Source: Sepiola atlantica
Taxonomy: Eukaryota > Mollusca > Cephalopoda > Sepiida > Sepiolidae
Direction: 5' to 3'
NCBI GenBank assembly: GCA_963556195.1
Contig: OY744517.1
Span: forward strand, 86,002,714 to 86,066,713
Length of the DNA: 64,000 nt
Position 1 is the first letter of the stretch. Each line of letters begins with the position of its first letter. The translations under genes were made by a program, and so were the position numbers. This document shows, piece after piece, positions 11,196 through 23,814 of this stretch. The notes beneath the pieces are model-generated. The model saw only the letters and a program-made list of their open reading frames with translations, searched no databases and was not told where the DNA came from.

Positions 11196-11804
11196 CTAGC
11201 GGGACCCGTGTAAATTACACGAAATGACGTTTTCAATACAAATTATCTTGTTCCTAACCTATACATGTTTGAATAAAATATGATAAGATTTGACTTGTAT
11301 ATTTATGTTTTTAAATAGAACAATACATGAAACAATTTACAAAACATCTTTATATACAATATTTCTCGATTTGATCGATCGACTAATTCCGATTTCGACG
11401 ACTAAACCTTACTTTGTAAATGCTTTAAATTAAATTAAATGTGGCTCCAATTCATGAGTAGCATACAAAGATTCGGAATGTCGTTGCTTTTGATGTAAGC
11501 GTGACACACAAAATAACACACACGCTATCATATTAATATTTCTTTCCGGTCGTCCACTCTCTACCCCCCCCCCCCTTCGATGAAGAAAAAAATCTTAGAA
11601 GTTGGTTGGGATCAAACTATAAACTAGTCGGGTCGATGTCAAAATCCTACGTACCTAACCGTTGCGCCAAAGGGAAATGCTTGAAAACGTTATAAAAATT
11701 AGTTGACTTGAATGCTTTTTCAAATCTAGGTGCGGCACGCATACGCAGAGCTTTTGATGTAAACGTGACACACGAACACACACGCTATCATATTAATATA
11801 TAGA
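11196..11804 (-). mobile_element. Non-autonomous Helitron, copy 1
   Basis: On the minus strand it starts with TC (11803-11804, preceded by A) and ends in CTAG (11196-11199, followed by T). Just before that end is a perfect hairpin CGTGTAA/TTACACG. These are the defining Helitron termini with A|T target insertion. It carries no Rep/helicase coding. A tRNA-like segment lies inside, and part of its own 5' end is repeated internally near 11490-11545. Family partner: 27241-27694. Confidence 0.8.
11607..11690 (-). pseudogene. tRNA-like segment inside Helitron copy 1
   Basis: Minus strand: A-box-like GGCGCAACGGTTAGGTACG and B-box-like AGTTTGATCCCAACC. The same insert is at 27371-27458 in Helitron copy 2, so it was captured before the copies separated. 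Confidence 0.5.
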
Positions 11805-11864
11805 TTACTCCATACAAGAAAAAATATTGACTCCTACAAAGTAAATCTAAAAAAGGGCGTGTTG

Positions 11865-12053
11865 TGGTATCATCTCTATTCTGATACACAATGGACTCTT
11901 CCGATAAGTATATAATACTTTGACTGTAATCCACTCAGGGGGTGCAGAAGTTACACTGGCAACATTGTATTACTGTAATATAACCTGATTCTTCTTTTCA
12001 ACACGTGTTTGTCTTATGTTTGGTATTATACTCCTTCGAGGACATAACAGTTA
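11865..12053. repeat. Dispersed repeat A, copy 2 (internally deleted)
   Basis: Matches both ends of 8973-9520 (CTGATACACAATGGACTCTT at the start, CTCCTTCGAGG at the end) but lacks the middle. Confidence 0.55.
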
Positions 12054-12349
12054 TACCTTCAATAATTAAGTATTACGGTATGCATCAAATGTCTGCTTTT
12101 ATTGTTGATAAAAAAATCATTATTATTACCTGTTATTATGTTTCTCGGACAATCCCATTTCATATTATTAATATTTTTTACGAAAAATCTCAAATGCAAA
12201 AAATAAAACTGAATTTGAAATCAAGAAAGAAGAAACAATAGAACATTGCTCTTTCTCTCTTAGAATCTTGCAGACGATGAGTATTATATAAGTAGACTCC
12301 CTAACGGTCGTCTATTTTTGCTAGGCTGCCGCGTTCTTGGGTGGTGAGA

Positions 12350-12490
12350 CATTTTTAGTTAAAAAAAAAAAGAAAAAAATTGTCTCCCAATATTTTGTTT
12401 AAAAAGGAAAAAAAAATTGGAGGAGGGGGATTTCCCGCCCCCCCCAAAAAAAATTGGGGGTGAAATTACCCCCCCCCCTTAAAAAAATCG
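12350..12490. repeat. Low-complexity A- and G/C-homopolymer tract
   Basis: Runs of A, G and C. No function is suggested, and sequencing or assembly uncertainty is likely here. Confidence 0.7.
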
Positions 12491-12583
12491 AGTGCGAACG
12501 CAGAACCCAAACTATATCGAAGAACCAGTTTTGATACGTAGCCTCGTTTTAAGATGATTCATTGCTAAGTAAAAGAAATGTAA

Positions 12584-12649
12584 AAGTTAAAAATAACATT
12601 TTGAAAAAATAACATTTTGATTTAACAATCAAAATGTTATTTTTAACTT
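12584..12649. repeat. Short inverted repeat (hairpin)
   Basis: AAGTTAAAAATAACATTTTG at 12584 and its reverse complement ending at 12649 form about 21-bp arms, immediately before a tRNA-like segment. Confidence 0.8.
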
Positions 12650-12742
12650 GATCCAGTGGGGCAGTCAGTAGCGTATCGGACTAATTCGTCCTACTTACCA
12701 TATGACGTTAAGTTTACGAGTTCAAATCACGACCTCGGCATC
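12649..12742 (+). pseudogene. tRNA-like segment (SINE head or tRNA pseudogene)
   Basis: D-arm-like GGGGCAGTCAGTAGCG, a 14-nt anticodon arm GGACTAATTCGTCC, B-box ACGAGTTCAAATCACG and an acceptor-like GATC...GGCATC pairing. The extra sequence between the arms is too long for a functional tRNA. Confidence 0.45.
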
Positions 12743-12822
12743 GAAATTATTTATTGTTTATTTAGTTGTTAATAGGTGCCTTAATTAAATATAAAGACTA
12801 TGAGTTAATGTGTATTGTTCCT

Positions 12823-12905
12823 TTAACTGGGATTGAACTCACAGCGTCGAAGAATATCTAACCAATGGCTTTTACAATCAGACCATGTAACCATTAAGAC
12901 AATCA
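12823..12905 (-). pseudogene. tRNA-like segment, minus strand
   Basis: The minus strand shows A-box-like TTAATGGTTACATGGTC and B-box GTGAGTTCAATCCCAG. It has no clean cloverleaf and is probably a SINE head. Confidence 0.4.
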
Positions 12906-13739
12906 ACGATTATTTTGAGGGATTTATAAACCAGCAGTTTACTAACTATGGCAAAAGCCACCCGAAGAAAGCTATAGAATACAATGGTGAGGATAATTGT
13001 TCAAAACATGTAACAATACTTCAGCTAAGAAATATTTTTAAACACAGTAGTTATTTTATTCAAGCAAAAAATATACATTCACAACAAGTTTTTTTTTCAA
13101 ACAAAAACAATAATCATGAATTTCATCCTTTCCCCTAGGCAAAGCCCAATTCGTTTTTTCTTCTTTTTTTTTGGGGGGGGGAGCGATGGTCACCCAATTT
13201 TGTCAAAAACTGTTGAATTTACCCTACGCTAGACTCTCAATAAAATACCACATTCACCTCTGCGACTTGATCTTACTTAGATGATCCCAAATTTGTTTTA
13301 CAAAAAATTCATCGTAGGTAGTGTGACAAGATTTATAAATAGTCAGAAAAGAAAGAAAAAATGTAGGTTACTAGGTTACCAACCCTTTGCTAAGTGTTAG
13401 GCTGCTCACTGTTTGCTAGCTGCTTCGAAAACAAGCATGTCGGTCTTTAGATGGGAGTGTGGGCTAAGTGGACAGTAGTTATTATGTGACGTTGCTCACA
13501 GTGACAAGTGTTCTATTGCTGCTGTGCTTAAAATTGATGACAAACACTGATGTATGAAAATATAATGATATATTTTTATTGTTCATGAGAGAGAGGTGTG
13601 ACGGAAGCACAGGAATTGATGGTGATTAATCTCGAGATTTCAATTTAGGATAGTTTATATATAACATTTTTGGACACCCACACATCCACTGGTAAATACC
13701 CATTCAGGAATTTCGCCTTTGCTGTCAATGTATTCCCAT

Positions 13740-14260
13740 CTGCAAAGGTGATCTGCAGAATCTATCTCATGTTTTCCTTGGCCTTATCCTGCAAACTGGT
13801 TCTTCTGCATCTACTAATCCAAGCCCTTTTATCAATTTCTTCTCAATGTGACAAAACTAACAAAGTCTCCTGTTCTGCACACATCTCCCTATACTGTCCA
13901 GATTTAATCTTACCCCAGGGTCATCAGATATAAGCCTGTCTTTAAAACTCACATTACACATCCATGGTATTATTCTCATATGTCTCTCAATGCAAAACAT
14001 ATTCTCAATCCTCACTGGCCAGGTTTCACTTCAATACATCATCACAATTTGCACACATGCCTGATAGATTTTTCACTTGATAAACAGCAGTAATGCTCTG
14101 CTGGTTAGTAATGGCAGAAGTTCCTTTAATTTACTCCATACACTCCTAACTATTGCTATTGCACCAGAACCAGACCCCCGATGTTCCAATGCTATCACCA
14201 AGGTAACAACATTTCTGAACAACCCTAATAGCCTCACCACCCAAATATGAATTATTTTGT
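13740..14260 (-). pseudogene. RTE-like LINE reverse-transcriptase remnant
   Basis: The minus strand reads AIRVVQKCCYLGDSIGTSG, then KLKELLPLLTSRALLLF, KIYQACVQIVMMY, SETWPVRIENM and NVSFKDRLISDD. This is the order of conserved blocks downstream of the catalytic palm in RTE-like LINEs. Stops and frame shifts are frequent. It is longer than the copy at 830-1175. Confidence 0.75.
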
Positions 14261-14302
14261 AATTTATATTTCCTTTAACTTTCTTTTGAAATTCTCAACA
14301 TG

Positions 14303-14395
14303 GCATATTCTTGGTCTTTTGGCTAAGATCAATGTGTATTATCTGTTCTGATACTACACTTCATCTGTTCTGCCCTGGACCACCTCAATAGGCTC
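14303..14395 (+). pseudogene. U2 snRNA-derived sequence, copy A
   Basis: GGTCTTTTGGCTAAGATCAA and then TATCTGTTCTGATA match the conserved 5' end of U2 spliceosomal RNA (CGGCCTTTTGGCTAAGATCA, then GTATCTGTTCT). Sequence after about 14350 leaves U2 and resembles the body of copies at 19.7 and 23.4 kb (CTTCATCTGTTCTGCCCTGG). This is a U2-headed SINE or retropseudogene. Confidence 0.75.
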
Positions 14396-14399
14396 AGAA

Positions 14400-15124
14400 G
14401 AAAGAAAAAAAACCTTGGCAACCAAATTATTGAGATATTTAACCTTATTTCTTGATTATTTTAAACATTTAAAAAAATCTTTTTAAACGGTTTTGTTAAA
14501 TATTGTAAACTAATTGGCTTTTAAAGGATATTTTAAATTTATTTTTAGATATTGTATGAACTGGCAAATTTAGCAGTGTTTTCTGTTTTTACTTTTTACT
14601 ATTGAACTAGGATTGTACATACTTTGTGCTTGGCATAGTGTTCTAGTGAGATGTCCACGAAGGCACAAATAAATACATAAATTATGTTTGACTTGGAATC
14701 AACCTCAAATACTGGCTCTGCTGCTTCCCTTTATTGTTCAGTTCCACCGTCTGGTAGGACATCAATCACAAATGTCTACACCGACGACCTCAAGTTGGAT
14801 GACCATTTACAAAAAGATAAAGAAGTTTGATAATGATTAATACTGTTTTTCTTTTCGTTCTCCATTCCATTTCAGCCATTTTGTAGTTTTCACCAACTTT
14901 TGAGGTTCAGACTTGTAACTTTCCATGCCGATGAATGTCGTTGAGAATATTTCTTCTTTTATACATTTAGTATATTATTTGGAGAGAGAGAAAGAGAGAG
15001 AATGACAATCTGCTAAAACAATAATGCCAGCTCATCAAACTGAAATGCATTCTTGTGCGAGTCTTTTAGAAAAAATATGCGCTTTTCATTTCAAGATTCT
15101 TTAGAAACTAGACTGTTTCCGATG
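14400..15124. other. Non-coding stretch, nothing recognised
   Basis: No gene. A short GA-rich run is present at 14980-15001. Confidence 0.4.
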
Positions 15125-15288
15125 ACCGCGAGGATAGGGTGACTGCTTGCAGATTTTAGGCTGGCTTTGTGAACCGGGTTCGCGCCTCCCGACTGTCTGA
15201 AAGTGTTACTTTCCTGCACTTATGATAGCTATAAGCTTAAAACGCTAGCGTCTGTAGGTATAAATATTTAATATTTATTTATAAATAT

Positions 15289-15343
<55 letters not shown>
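15125..15343 (+). mobile_element. tRNA-headed, hammerhead-bearing SINE-like element, copy 1
   Basis: Order: tRNA-like head (GGTGACTGCTTGCAGATTTT, B-box GGGTTCGCGCC, about 15145-15195), hammerhead-like body (15213-15258), AT-rich tail TATTTATAAATATT running into (TA)n to 15343. The same order is seen in reverse at 39480-39665 and 39830-40030. Confidence 0.65.
15213..15258 (+). ncRNA. Hammerhead-like motif, core mutated
   Basis: Stem I CCTGCA/TGTAGG is intact and stem III is a perfect CGCTAGCG followed by TC. The core reads CTTATGA instead of CTGATGA, and AAAA replaces GAAA. Both changes hit catalytic positions, so this copy should be inactive. Confidence 0.6.
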
Positions 15344-15347
<4 letters not shown>

Positions 15348-15440
15348 AAAGACAAACAGAAAACAGGTTAAAATGCAGGAGAAAAACAAAAACAAGAGAT
15401 TTGACATGATTTCAACATGTTTTCCGTTTGTCTTTTTTCA
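15343..15440. repeat. Short inverted repeat beside (TA)n
   Basis: GAAAAAAGACAAACAGAAAA at 15344 pairs with the reverse-complementary stretch ending at 15440, with two mismatches. The spacer is about 45 nt. Confidence 0.6.
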
Positions 15441-15493
15441 CACATTTTGTCTACCACGGTATTTCATTTTCATGACTTATCGTGCACCTTACC

Positions 15494-15497
<4 letters not shown>

Positions 15498-15549
<52 letters not shown>
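15498..15549. repeat. (TA)n microsatellite
   Basis: About 52 bp of pure TA. Confidence 0.95.
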
Positions 15550-15551
<2 letters not shown>

Positions 15552-15779
15552 GATAATAGTGCCATAGCCAGACAACTCATTAACGAACATTCCTGTCCCC
15601 GCTCGCAAATCCGAAAACTTCTTTTAGACAACACTAAAATCCTAGAACACAATACTAATATAAAAAAACTCTCCATCAAGACAAAAAAAAAACGATTATT
15701 AACAGGATTAATGTTAACACTAGTACTAATATACTTAAATGTTTATAATACTAAATAAATATAGTTTCGAATTGAATTT

Positions 15780-16025
15780 TCCCGCCAAAATTAACTATAA
15801 ACTCACTCCAGGTCTTTACCTGATTGACATTATTCCCACTGAAGATACCCAGATGGGTCAGAAAGTACTATGGGCCAAAAAGAAAATTATGGCAGTTTCA
15901 TCAGCCAATTCTCATCCGAGATTAGGACTTTAATCCGGAAAATGGAAGGGATTCATACAAAAATATCCAGACACGAGTTGTCGGTAATTTTTAATAATAC
16001 GTGCCTTAGAGAAATAATGCTGCCT
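15780..16025 (+). repeat. Dispersed repeat B with hammerhead-like motif, copy 1
   Basis: Matches 43371-43490 (TCAGCCAATTCTCATCCGAG versus AGCCAATTCCCATCCGAA, then ATATCCAGACACGAGTTGTC). It contains the hammerhead-like motif at 15835-15874 and ends beside a (TA)n/(GA)n tract. Confidence 0.6.
15835..15874 (+). ncRNA. Hammerhead-ribozyme-like motif with palindromic stem III
   Basis: Stem I CCCA (15835-15838) with TGGG (15871-15874). Core CTGAAGA (15839-15845). Stem II ACCC/GGGT with one bulged C. GAAA is intact. Stem III AGTACT is self-complementary without a loop, followed by A, so the U-H cleavage site is valid. Loopless stem III suggests activity as a dimer. All catalytic residues are present. 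Confidence 0.6.
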
Positions 16026-16040
16026 CGATACACATATACA

Positions 16041-16854
<814 letters not shown>

Positions 16855-17487
16855 GTCCCCCGATTTATAAAATCGGGAGACCTATGTTTTGAGGCATTTC
16901 CGTGTGTGTGTCCGTGTGTCCGTTCGTGTGTCCGTCCGTCCGGATTTTTCTCCGCAACCATCCATTGAATTTCTCTGAAATTTTGCATGAAGTTGTAACT
17001 TTTGTCAGGTTAGAAAGCGACATTCTCCGATTTTTGAAAAAAAAATCTGGTTATCCCTCCCAGGGTGTCAAAAGGCCCCGAAATGGCAAAAAATGACATT
17101 TTTTGCCCCATAACTTTTCATCCATCCATTCATTTTCTCTGAAACTTGACCAAAATGTGGAGGCAATTGTTCCTAATAGAAAATAAGCATCGCTGACCTC
17201 GGAAAAATCTGGTTCGCGCCCCCAGGGGGCAAAAGCCCCCTAAAATGGCAAAAAATTACCCTTTTGCTCCCATAACGTTTGATCCATCCATTCAATTTTT
17301 CTGAAACTTGGCCAAAATGTAGAGGCAATTGTTTTGTATATAAAATAAGTATCCTTGACCTCAGAAAAATTATGGTTCTCACCCCCAGGGTGTCAAAGGG
17401 GGGGGGGTCAAAAATGCCCCAAATTGCCCAAATTTATTGCATTTTACACTCGCCACATCGAGTCACATACAGAGGGGGACCACATAT
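16855..17487. mobile_element. Candidate non-autonomous element with internal triplication
   Basis: Bounded by GGTCCCCC (16855) and the inverted GGGGGACC (17475-17482). The left edge also forms a hairpin (CCCGATTT...AAATCGGG). The interior has three imperfect units of about 161 bp, marked by CATCCATTCAATTTTTCTGA-type sequence at about 16960, 17121 and 17282, each followed by a CCCCCAGGG(G/T)G block. Superfamily unknown; target duplications were not resolved. Confidence 0.5.
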
Positions 17488-17530
17488 GCGCGGCTTGTTT
17501 CTATTGCAATACATCTTTCTTATATTAATG

Positions 17531-17974
17531 TGTTAGTTATTCTTTCCACTCGGTGACAACCTTGTCTATTGTAATTCTTTATCAACGTCCAACACATCAA
17601 CATTTTAATAAATGTTCATGTTGCGTCTGCTTTTTCCTATATGTGGAGTCATAGATCATATCATGACGAGACGGTCTCCCATTGGTTCGTTAAAACATTG
17701 GTTGATTTACCCACGCGGTCGCCAATATAAAAGACGTGACACCGAAGCTCACTTCCTCTTTTTCCTTTTTCAGTTTGACTGCCGATGTGACAACATCGTT
17801 ATCAATTGTTTCTTCATCCAGACACGTTCTGTGGGATACCTTTGAGACAAGATCTTCAGAAAATCAATCTGCCAAAAACGATAAGCCTTCTTTTCATTAT
17901 ATCAACGTGTGGGAATCTTCGCCACGTGCGCATATTTGGTGTATTCTTGTTGAATGTAAATAAATCTTGTTACA
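17531..17974 (+). promoter_or_regulatory. LTR-like promoter and polyadenylation block
   Basis: Two ATTGG boxes (about 17680 and 17698), CCAAT at 17722-17726 touching TATAAAAG (17726-17733), and an AATAAA signal about 230 bp later (near 17960). Promoter and poly(A) signal this close is typical of an LTR. The ends TGTTAG...GTTACA fit the TG..CA rule, but no matching target duplication was seen. A short host gene is less likely, because no open frame is long enough. Confidence 0.4.
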
Positions 17975-18618
17975 TTTTATAAGTATTTTTTTCGTTCTTT
18001 TATGTGTTAGAACCAATAGAAACCGATAACTCTTATAGATATAACATCTTAAAAAAAACAATATATATATTTTAGTCAATCGTCTCATAACATCCATTAA
18101 TTTACTAAAATGAATCCAATCTTATTAACTATTATTATTTACTACAATTTATGAATTTTATCTCCAGTTGATCTCAATCATCTTTCTTTTGCCAGTTAAG
18201 ACAACAATAAAATAATAAAATGAATAGGTAAATATGTAAAAGAAAACAGCGATGTTTATTAGAATATAAATATACATTCAACAAACTAGATTAAAAAATA
18301 TTTAAAATCATGTTGTAATCTTTTCCGTAGCATGTAGAAGAAAATATTACGGAATAACAAAGTAAATGAAAATATTATTGCATAACTCAATGTAGAGGAA
18401 AATATGGAATCATTCCATGGAACAGAAAATATTATAGAATAATCTAAAGTAAAGGAACATATTATGAAATAACCCAATATTCAGAAAAATATAATGAAAT
18501 GATCTTGCAATTTGCATCCATAAATTGTTTGTTTGTTGGGTTTTAACGACCTTTCAACCCTTATAAGGTCATCTCAGGTCAATACATCCATAAAAGAAAT
18601 ACCAACAGAAACCAAGTT

Positions 18619-18651
<33 letters not shown>

Positions 18652-19704
18652 TCATCATTAACAGTGCTCAGGTGCACGACAACTCATCAAAAGTGCACGT
18701 ACATGTGTATGGAGGGGCGAACTTTATCATTAGAGTTTTAAAAAATACAGTGTCTCGGCAATCAACACTTAATGCAGTTTGTTCCACAATTCTGAGTGTT
18801 AAATTTTTTTCCGACAGTCATGGTTGCTGTGCTGTTTTCTGACTTTGTAAGCATGCCAACGTGTGTTCGACGCATGGAGATAAAAAAATGTGCTTCAGGT
18901 TGTTGTTGACAAGATGGTTAATAATTTTGTGGATGTTTACCAAAGTCTGCAATTAAAACAAACTTCTTGCAGACCTTAATACAATTGAAAGGAAATATGG
19001 CTCTAACAATTGTCAATTGAAACAATAGAAAAGATTGTAAACCTCATTCAGGTGTTTCTAGTCAAGTGTATCTAAAAGTTAGTACAAATATGCAAGAAAT
19101 AGGCTGGTAAAAAAAGAAAACATACTGGTAGACACTGAAAGAGATCAAAATATCAGGATTGAAAGCTAAATGTAATGTGTTATATCTTGAAAATAAAGAA
19201 AGTACAACAAAGATAGAGGAAAATAAATGGGCCTAAACAGAAATCAATCTCTGTGAAAGAATGCTAAGAAAACGGCTGGAATCGAATGGAATAGAATTTA
19301 CACACAAAATGACAAACCGAAAAAACAACCCGAAAACACTAACAGAAGAAATGAGGTTAGGGTTGGCTAAAGAGAAACAATCATGATATATGAACGATTG
19401 GATGAAAACAATGAATCAAGAATCTGCATTGGCCAAAATGAAACTTTTATTTGGTGCTGTTTAAATGAAACATATTAAGATGACATCTGGAAGAAAACAA
19501 ATAAATGCCCCAAGTTATTCATGATATGGGGTTGCATCTACTTTAAATGATCAGGGGAGATGGCAATCAATACCTTAACAATCAATGCGCACATGTATAC
19601 ATGTACATCCGGAATAATTATCTCATTCTATCGCTACGAAATTGATCTGGTGATGAAGCCCTTTTTCAGGATGAAAATACCTCTCGTCATAGAGCAAATA
19701 AGAT
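17975..19704. other. AT-rich stretch, nothing coding
   Basis: Contains a short (AAT)n near 18620-18648. Other sequence is unclassified. Confidence 0.4.
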
Positions 19705-19930
19705 TAAAGGTTTTCTTCACTAAAGTGTAGTATCTGTTCTGATGCTACGCTTTATTTTTTTGTCCTAGGTCAGTGAAGGAGAACCCCTTCTAGACTGTCA
19801 ATTTTTATCTTTGTCTCAATCCAGAGTGTCCCTTTTTAAAAATCGAGCTTGTGTCTAACGCTTGGTGAGGCAAGTGAATAGGGACATATAATATTTATGG
19901 TGAACATTTTGGATTGAAATCCAAGTGAAA
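19705..19930 (+). mobile_element. U2-headed SINE-like repeat, copy B
   Basis: AAAGTGTAGTATCTGTTCTG matches U2 snRNA from the GTGTAGTATCTGTTCT block on. The body (GTCAGTGAAGGAG, TCCAGAGTGTCCCTTTTT, GGCAAGTGAATAGG) aligns with copy C at 23350-23610. Shared head plus shared body in two loci means a repeat family, not a lone U2 pseudogene. Confidence 0.7.
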
Positions 19931-20200
19931 ATTTATGATAGAAATAAACAGAAATAGTCCATTAGAAAGATCGATCTACCAAAATAGATATATTAACCGT
20001 CATTAGAAGAAGTTGTAACCACTTAAATAATGAATATTTCTTTTAGTTATTGAAATCCGTGCATGAAAGAATTAAGGTTATCATTAAAGGCGGAGGAAGG
20101 GAAACTACAGATTAATAGTGAATTTTTTGATGAACACCATGATTTTTTTTATGCAGACATTGCATTGGTATTACTGTCTATGTATGTTCGGATGTCTTAC

Positions 20201-20244
20201 TTAACCCTAAGCCTAACCTAAACCCTAACCCTAAATCCTAAACA
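20201..20244. repeat. Interstitial telomere-like repeat
   Basis: Degenerate CCCTAA units (TTAACCCTAAGCCTAACCTA, then AACCCTAACCCTAAATCC) directly abut the (GAT)n array. TTAGGG is the usual metazoan telomere unit. Confidence 0.8.
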
Positions 20245-20245
20245 C

Positions 20246-21363
<1,118 letters not shown>

Positions 21364-21399
21364 ATTACTATAACTAAGTGTCGAGTACTGTATTTGTTT

Positions 21400-22094
21400 T
21401 TAAAATCAGATTTTTCATGAATTTTTCTAACTGGATGCATCCTTACTAGTGTTATGGTTTTTTCCTTAATATAGGATCATTTATAAAATTGACTGTAAGA
21501 CCAATTCCTAAAATATTTTGTTAAAAGAGTTGTTAAATGGAAGACAAACAAAGCCCTTCTATTAAATAACGAATAATATATTTGAGTGACCTACACCGTT
21601 GGGTGTAGGTTGTCGGAAGTTAAAACAGTATCAAGGTGAAGGAAGTAAGAAAGTTCGGCCGTCAAAATATTTTCTTAGAGCAGTATATCTTCAAGTGAAG
21701 ATAGCCTCGCTCAGCTGTCCAGTGACAGGGGTAGGGAGAAGACATCTTCTTTTATTATTGTCGAGAAACTCTCTGTCTGGCCTGCAAATCCCAAAGGTCT
21801 GGATCTAGTCCTTCAAAGGTTAATCGAAATTAATATGCCCAGGTGTCTGATAGGTTTTCATATGACCAAACCACCTCGTAGGGGCTTCTCTCCACAAAAA
21901 AAAAGAAATGTCAGTGTTTATGACTGCTAAACATTCTCTAATAGATTCCCCTACACGGTTTGGAATAAATTTGAATAACTGAATCTAGTTTGTTTAAAGT
22001 ATATTTTAAGAAGTCAGAAAGATCAGTTATTAAATAAAAAAATATTTTCTATCTTATCTTCTATTGTTTTATTGACAACTAGATAAAAAAAATT
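21400..22094. other. Non-coding stretch, nothing recognised
   Basis: A 69-codon frame at 21599-21808 has no recognisable domain. Confidence 0.4.
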
Positions 22095-22215
22095 CAAGAT
22101 TAACATCCAGTAGTGAGGCCTCCATTTGGGAGTTGTGGAGAATGTGGAGTTGCCCCTTAGTTGCCATTGCTCCCAGGTTCACTCTGGCCCGGAGTGGTAG
22201 TACCTGTAAAGGCCA
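22095..22215 (-). repeat. Dispersed repeat C, minus-strand copy
   Basis: TTGCTCCCAGGTTCACTCTG and CCGGAGTGGTAGTACCTGT are the reverse complement of 23835-23890. Weaker relatives lie at 55770-55930. Confidence 0.65.
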
Positions 22216-22391
22216 CATCTATCGATTAAATAGAACCTACTGATGCTACCAAATCAGGCTGTCTGAAGTTATTGACTTCCTGACTCAAAATGCACCATTG
22301 ATGTTTTATTGTTTTTTTTTCCTTTGCAAAACTCAATCATGTTCTGCAAAATCCAAATCAAAACACAATTTCTCTCCCTCCCAGCTTCTTC

Positions 22392-22397
<6 letters not shown>

Positions 22398-22434
<37 letters not shown>
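22398..22434. repeat. (TC)n microsatellite
   Basis: About 37 bp of pure TC. Confidence 0.95.
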
Positions 22435-22436
<2 letters not shown>

Positions 22437-22642
22437 TTCACTCAACCAACCACCATGAATAAATACTTAAACATATAAAGAACTTGAAGCATAAACACCT
22501 TCACCAAAATGACCGGATTCAGCATTAAATTACATGAAAAGGGTCGATATACCGTGAAACAAAAACAACCAGTAAAAAAGAATCAGTGTAGTATCCTCTC
22601 TATGTATTTAAGTAGTGGGATCTTTCAGCTTATTTTTAAAAC

Positions 22643-22729
22643 CTAGATCAGCAATATGGGAGTTTTACTATAAAAGAAAACTATTTACTATTACTAGATC
22701 AGCAATATGGGAGTTTTACTATAAAAAAA
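22643..22729 (+). repeat. Local tandem duplication, 51-bp period
   Basis: CTAGATCAGCAATATGGGAG through TTTTACTATAAAA occurs at 22643 and again at 22694. Confidence 0.9.
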
Positions 22730-23349
22730 AAACCCTTCCCTATAAGATAACTCATCAAGTTCTCCCAAGAGGCTGACACCTACTTATTGGTTTAGAGCTA
22801 ATCATGTTTCGATGTGAAAACTCTACAAACTTTTAAGCAGATATACTTTAAGACATGTTAAGGTTCAGATAGACATTGGAGTTGATAGAATACTAATTAG
22901 TTCCTAAAGTAGCTTTGTGAGTGAATGCAGGATTAAAAAGCTTGTAACAGATTACAACTCAAAGCAGAAGCAAGAGTTGTGTCAGCAAAATGAATTTAAA
23001 ATTAGAGAAATCTCTGAGTAAGTGTGACCAGGGAATTAAAGACTTAACATCCCATGTCTCTATATAAGTAACTAAAAGAATACTTAACCCTTGACGGGTT
23101 GATACTATAAATTTAGCTTTAAACTTTAAAAAAAAATTAACACTTTATACAGGTATGAATTTTTACGGCATATCAACACTCTTTCTGGTTATTTATACCG
23201 AATCCAGTCATTTTGACAAAAGATTTATGCCCCTAGTTTTTTAATGCCTTCAAATATTTATTTATTTATTCATGGTGTTTGCTTAACTAGTTATTTATGT
23301 AAATTTGTGTGTTAACCACCGAATGCAGTTTCATGTTAAACACTAGACA

Positions 23350-23610
23350 AATTCGCTTGATCTTTTAGCACGGAACAAAGTGTAGGATCTGTTCTGATAC
23401 TACACTTCATATTTTCTGTCCTCGATTAGTGAAATAGAAATTATTCTAGAATGAGGCAATTTTCATTTTTTTCTGAATCCAGTCTCCCTTTTTGGGGAGT
23501 TGGATCTCTCCCACATTAAAAACCGACCCAGTGTTTACCTCTGCTCTCGTGAGGGGGCAAGTAAATAGGAACCCATAGATGAGAACCTGAAACCTGAAAT
23601 CCATTTTTAA
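23350..23610 (+). mobile_element. U2-headed SINE-like repeat, copy C
   Basis: The head ATTCGCTTGATCTTTTAG then GTGTAGGATCTGTTCTGATA follows U2 from its first bases (ATCGCTTCTCGGCCTTTTGG). The body TCCAGTCTCCCTTTTTGGGG...GGGGGCAAGTAAATAGG aligns with copy B. This copy keeps the most complete 5' end. Confidence 0.75.
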
Positions 23611-23814
23611 TGAATGTATTACAGAAATGCATTGAAAATTCTGAATTAAGAAATTTTGAGTAATCATGAGTTGATGCAAGCATTATTATTGGTAGTTTGG
23701 TAGTTTGGTAGTTTTGTTTTACGGCATATCAACCCTTTTTGGGTTATTTAATGCCGAATCTGGTCTTGTTTTCTTCTCTTTTTTGTTTCTTTCCCCTTTT
23801 AATATCTGTTTCTA

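Noticed and set aside
19650..19690. GGTGATGAAGCCC...AGGATGAAAAT near 19653, hammerhead-like
   Set aside because: The CTGA part is not in register and GAAA is offset. Too degenerate to annotate without family members.
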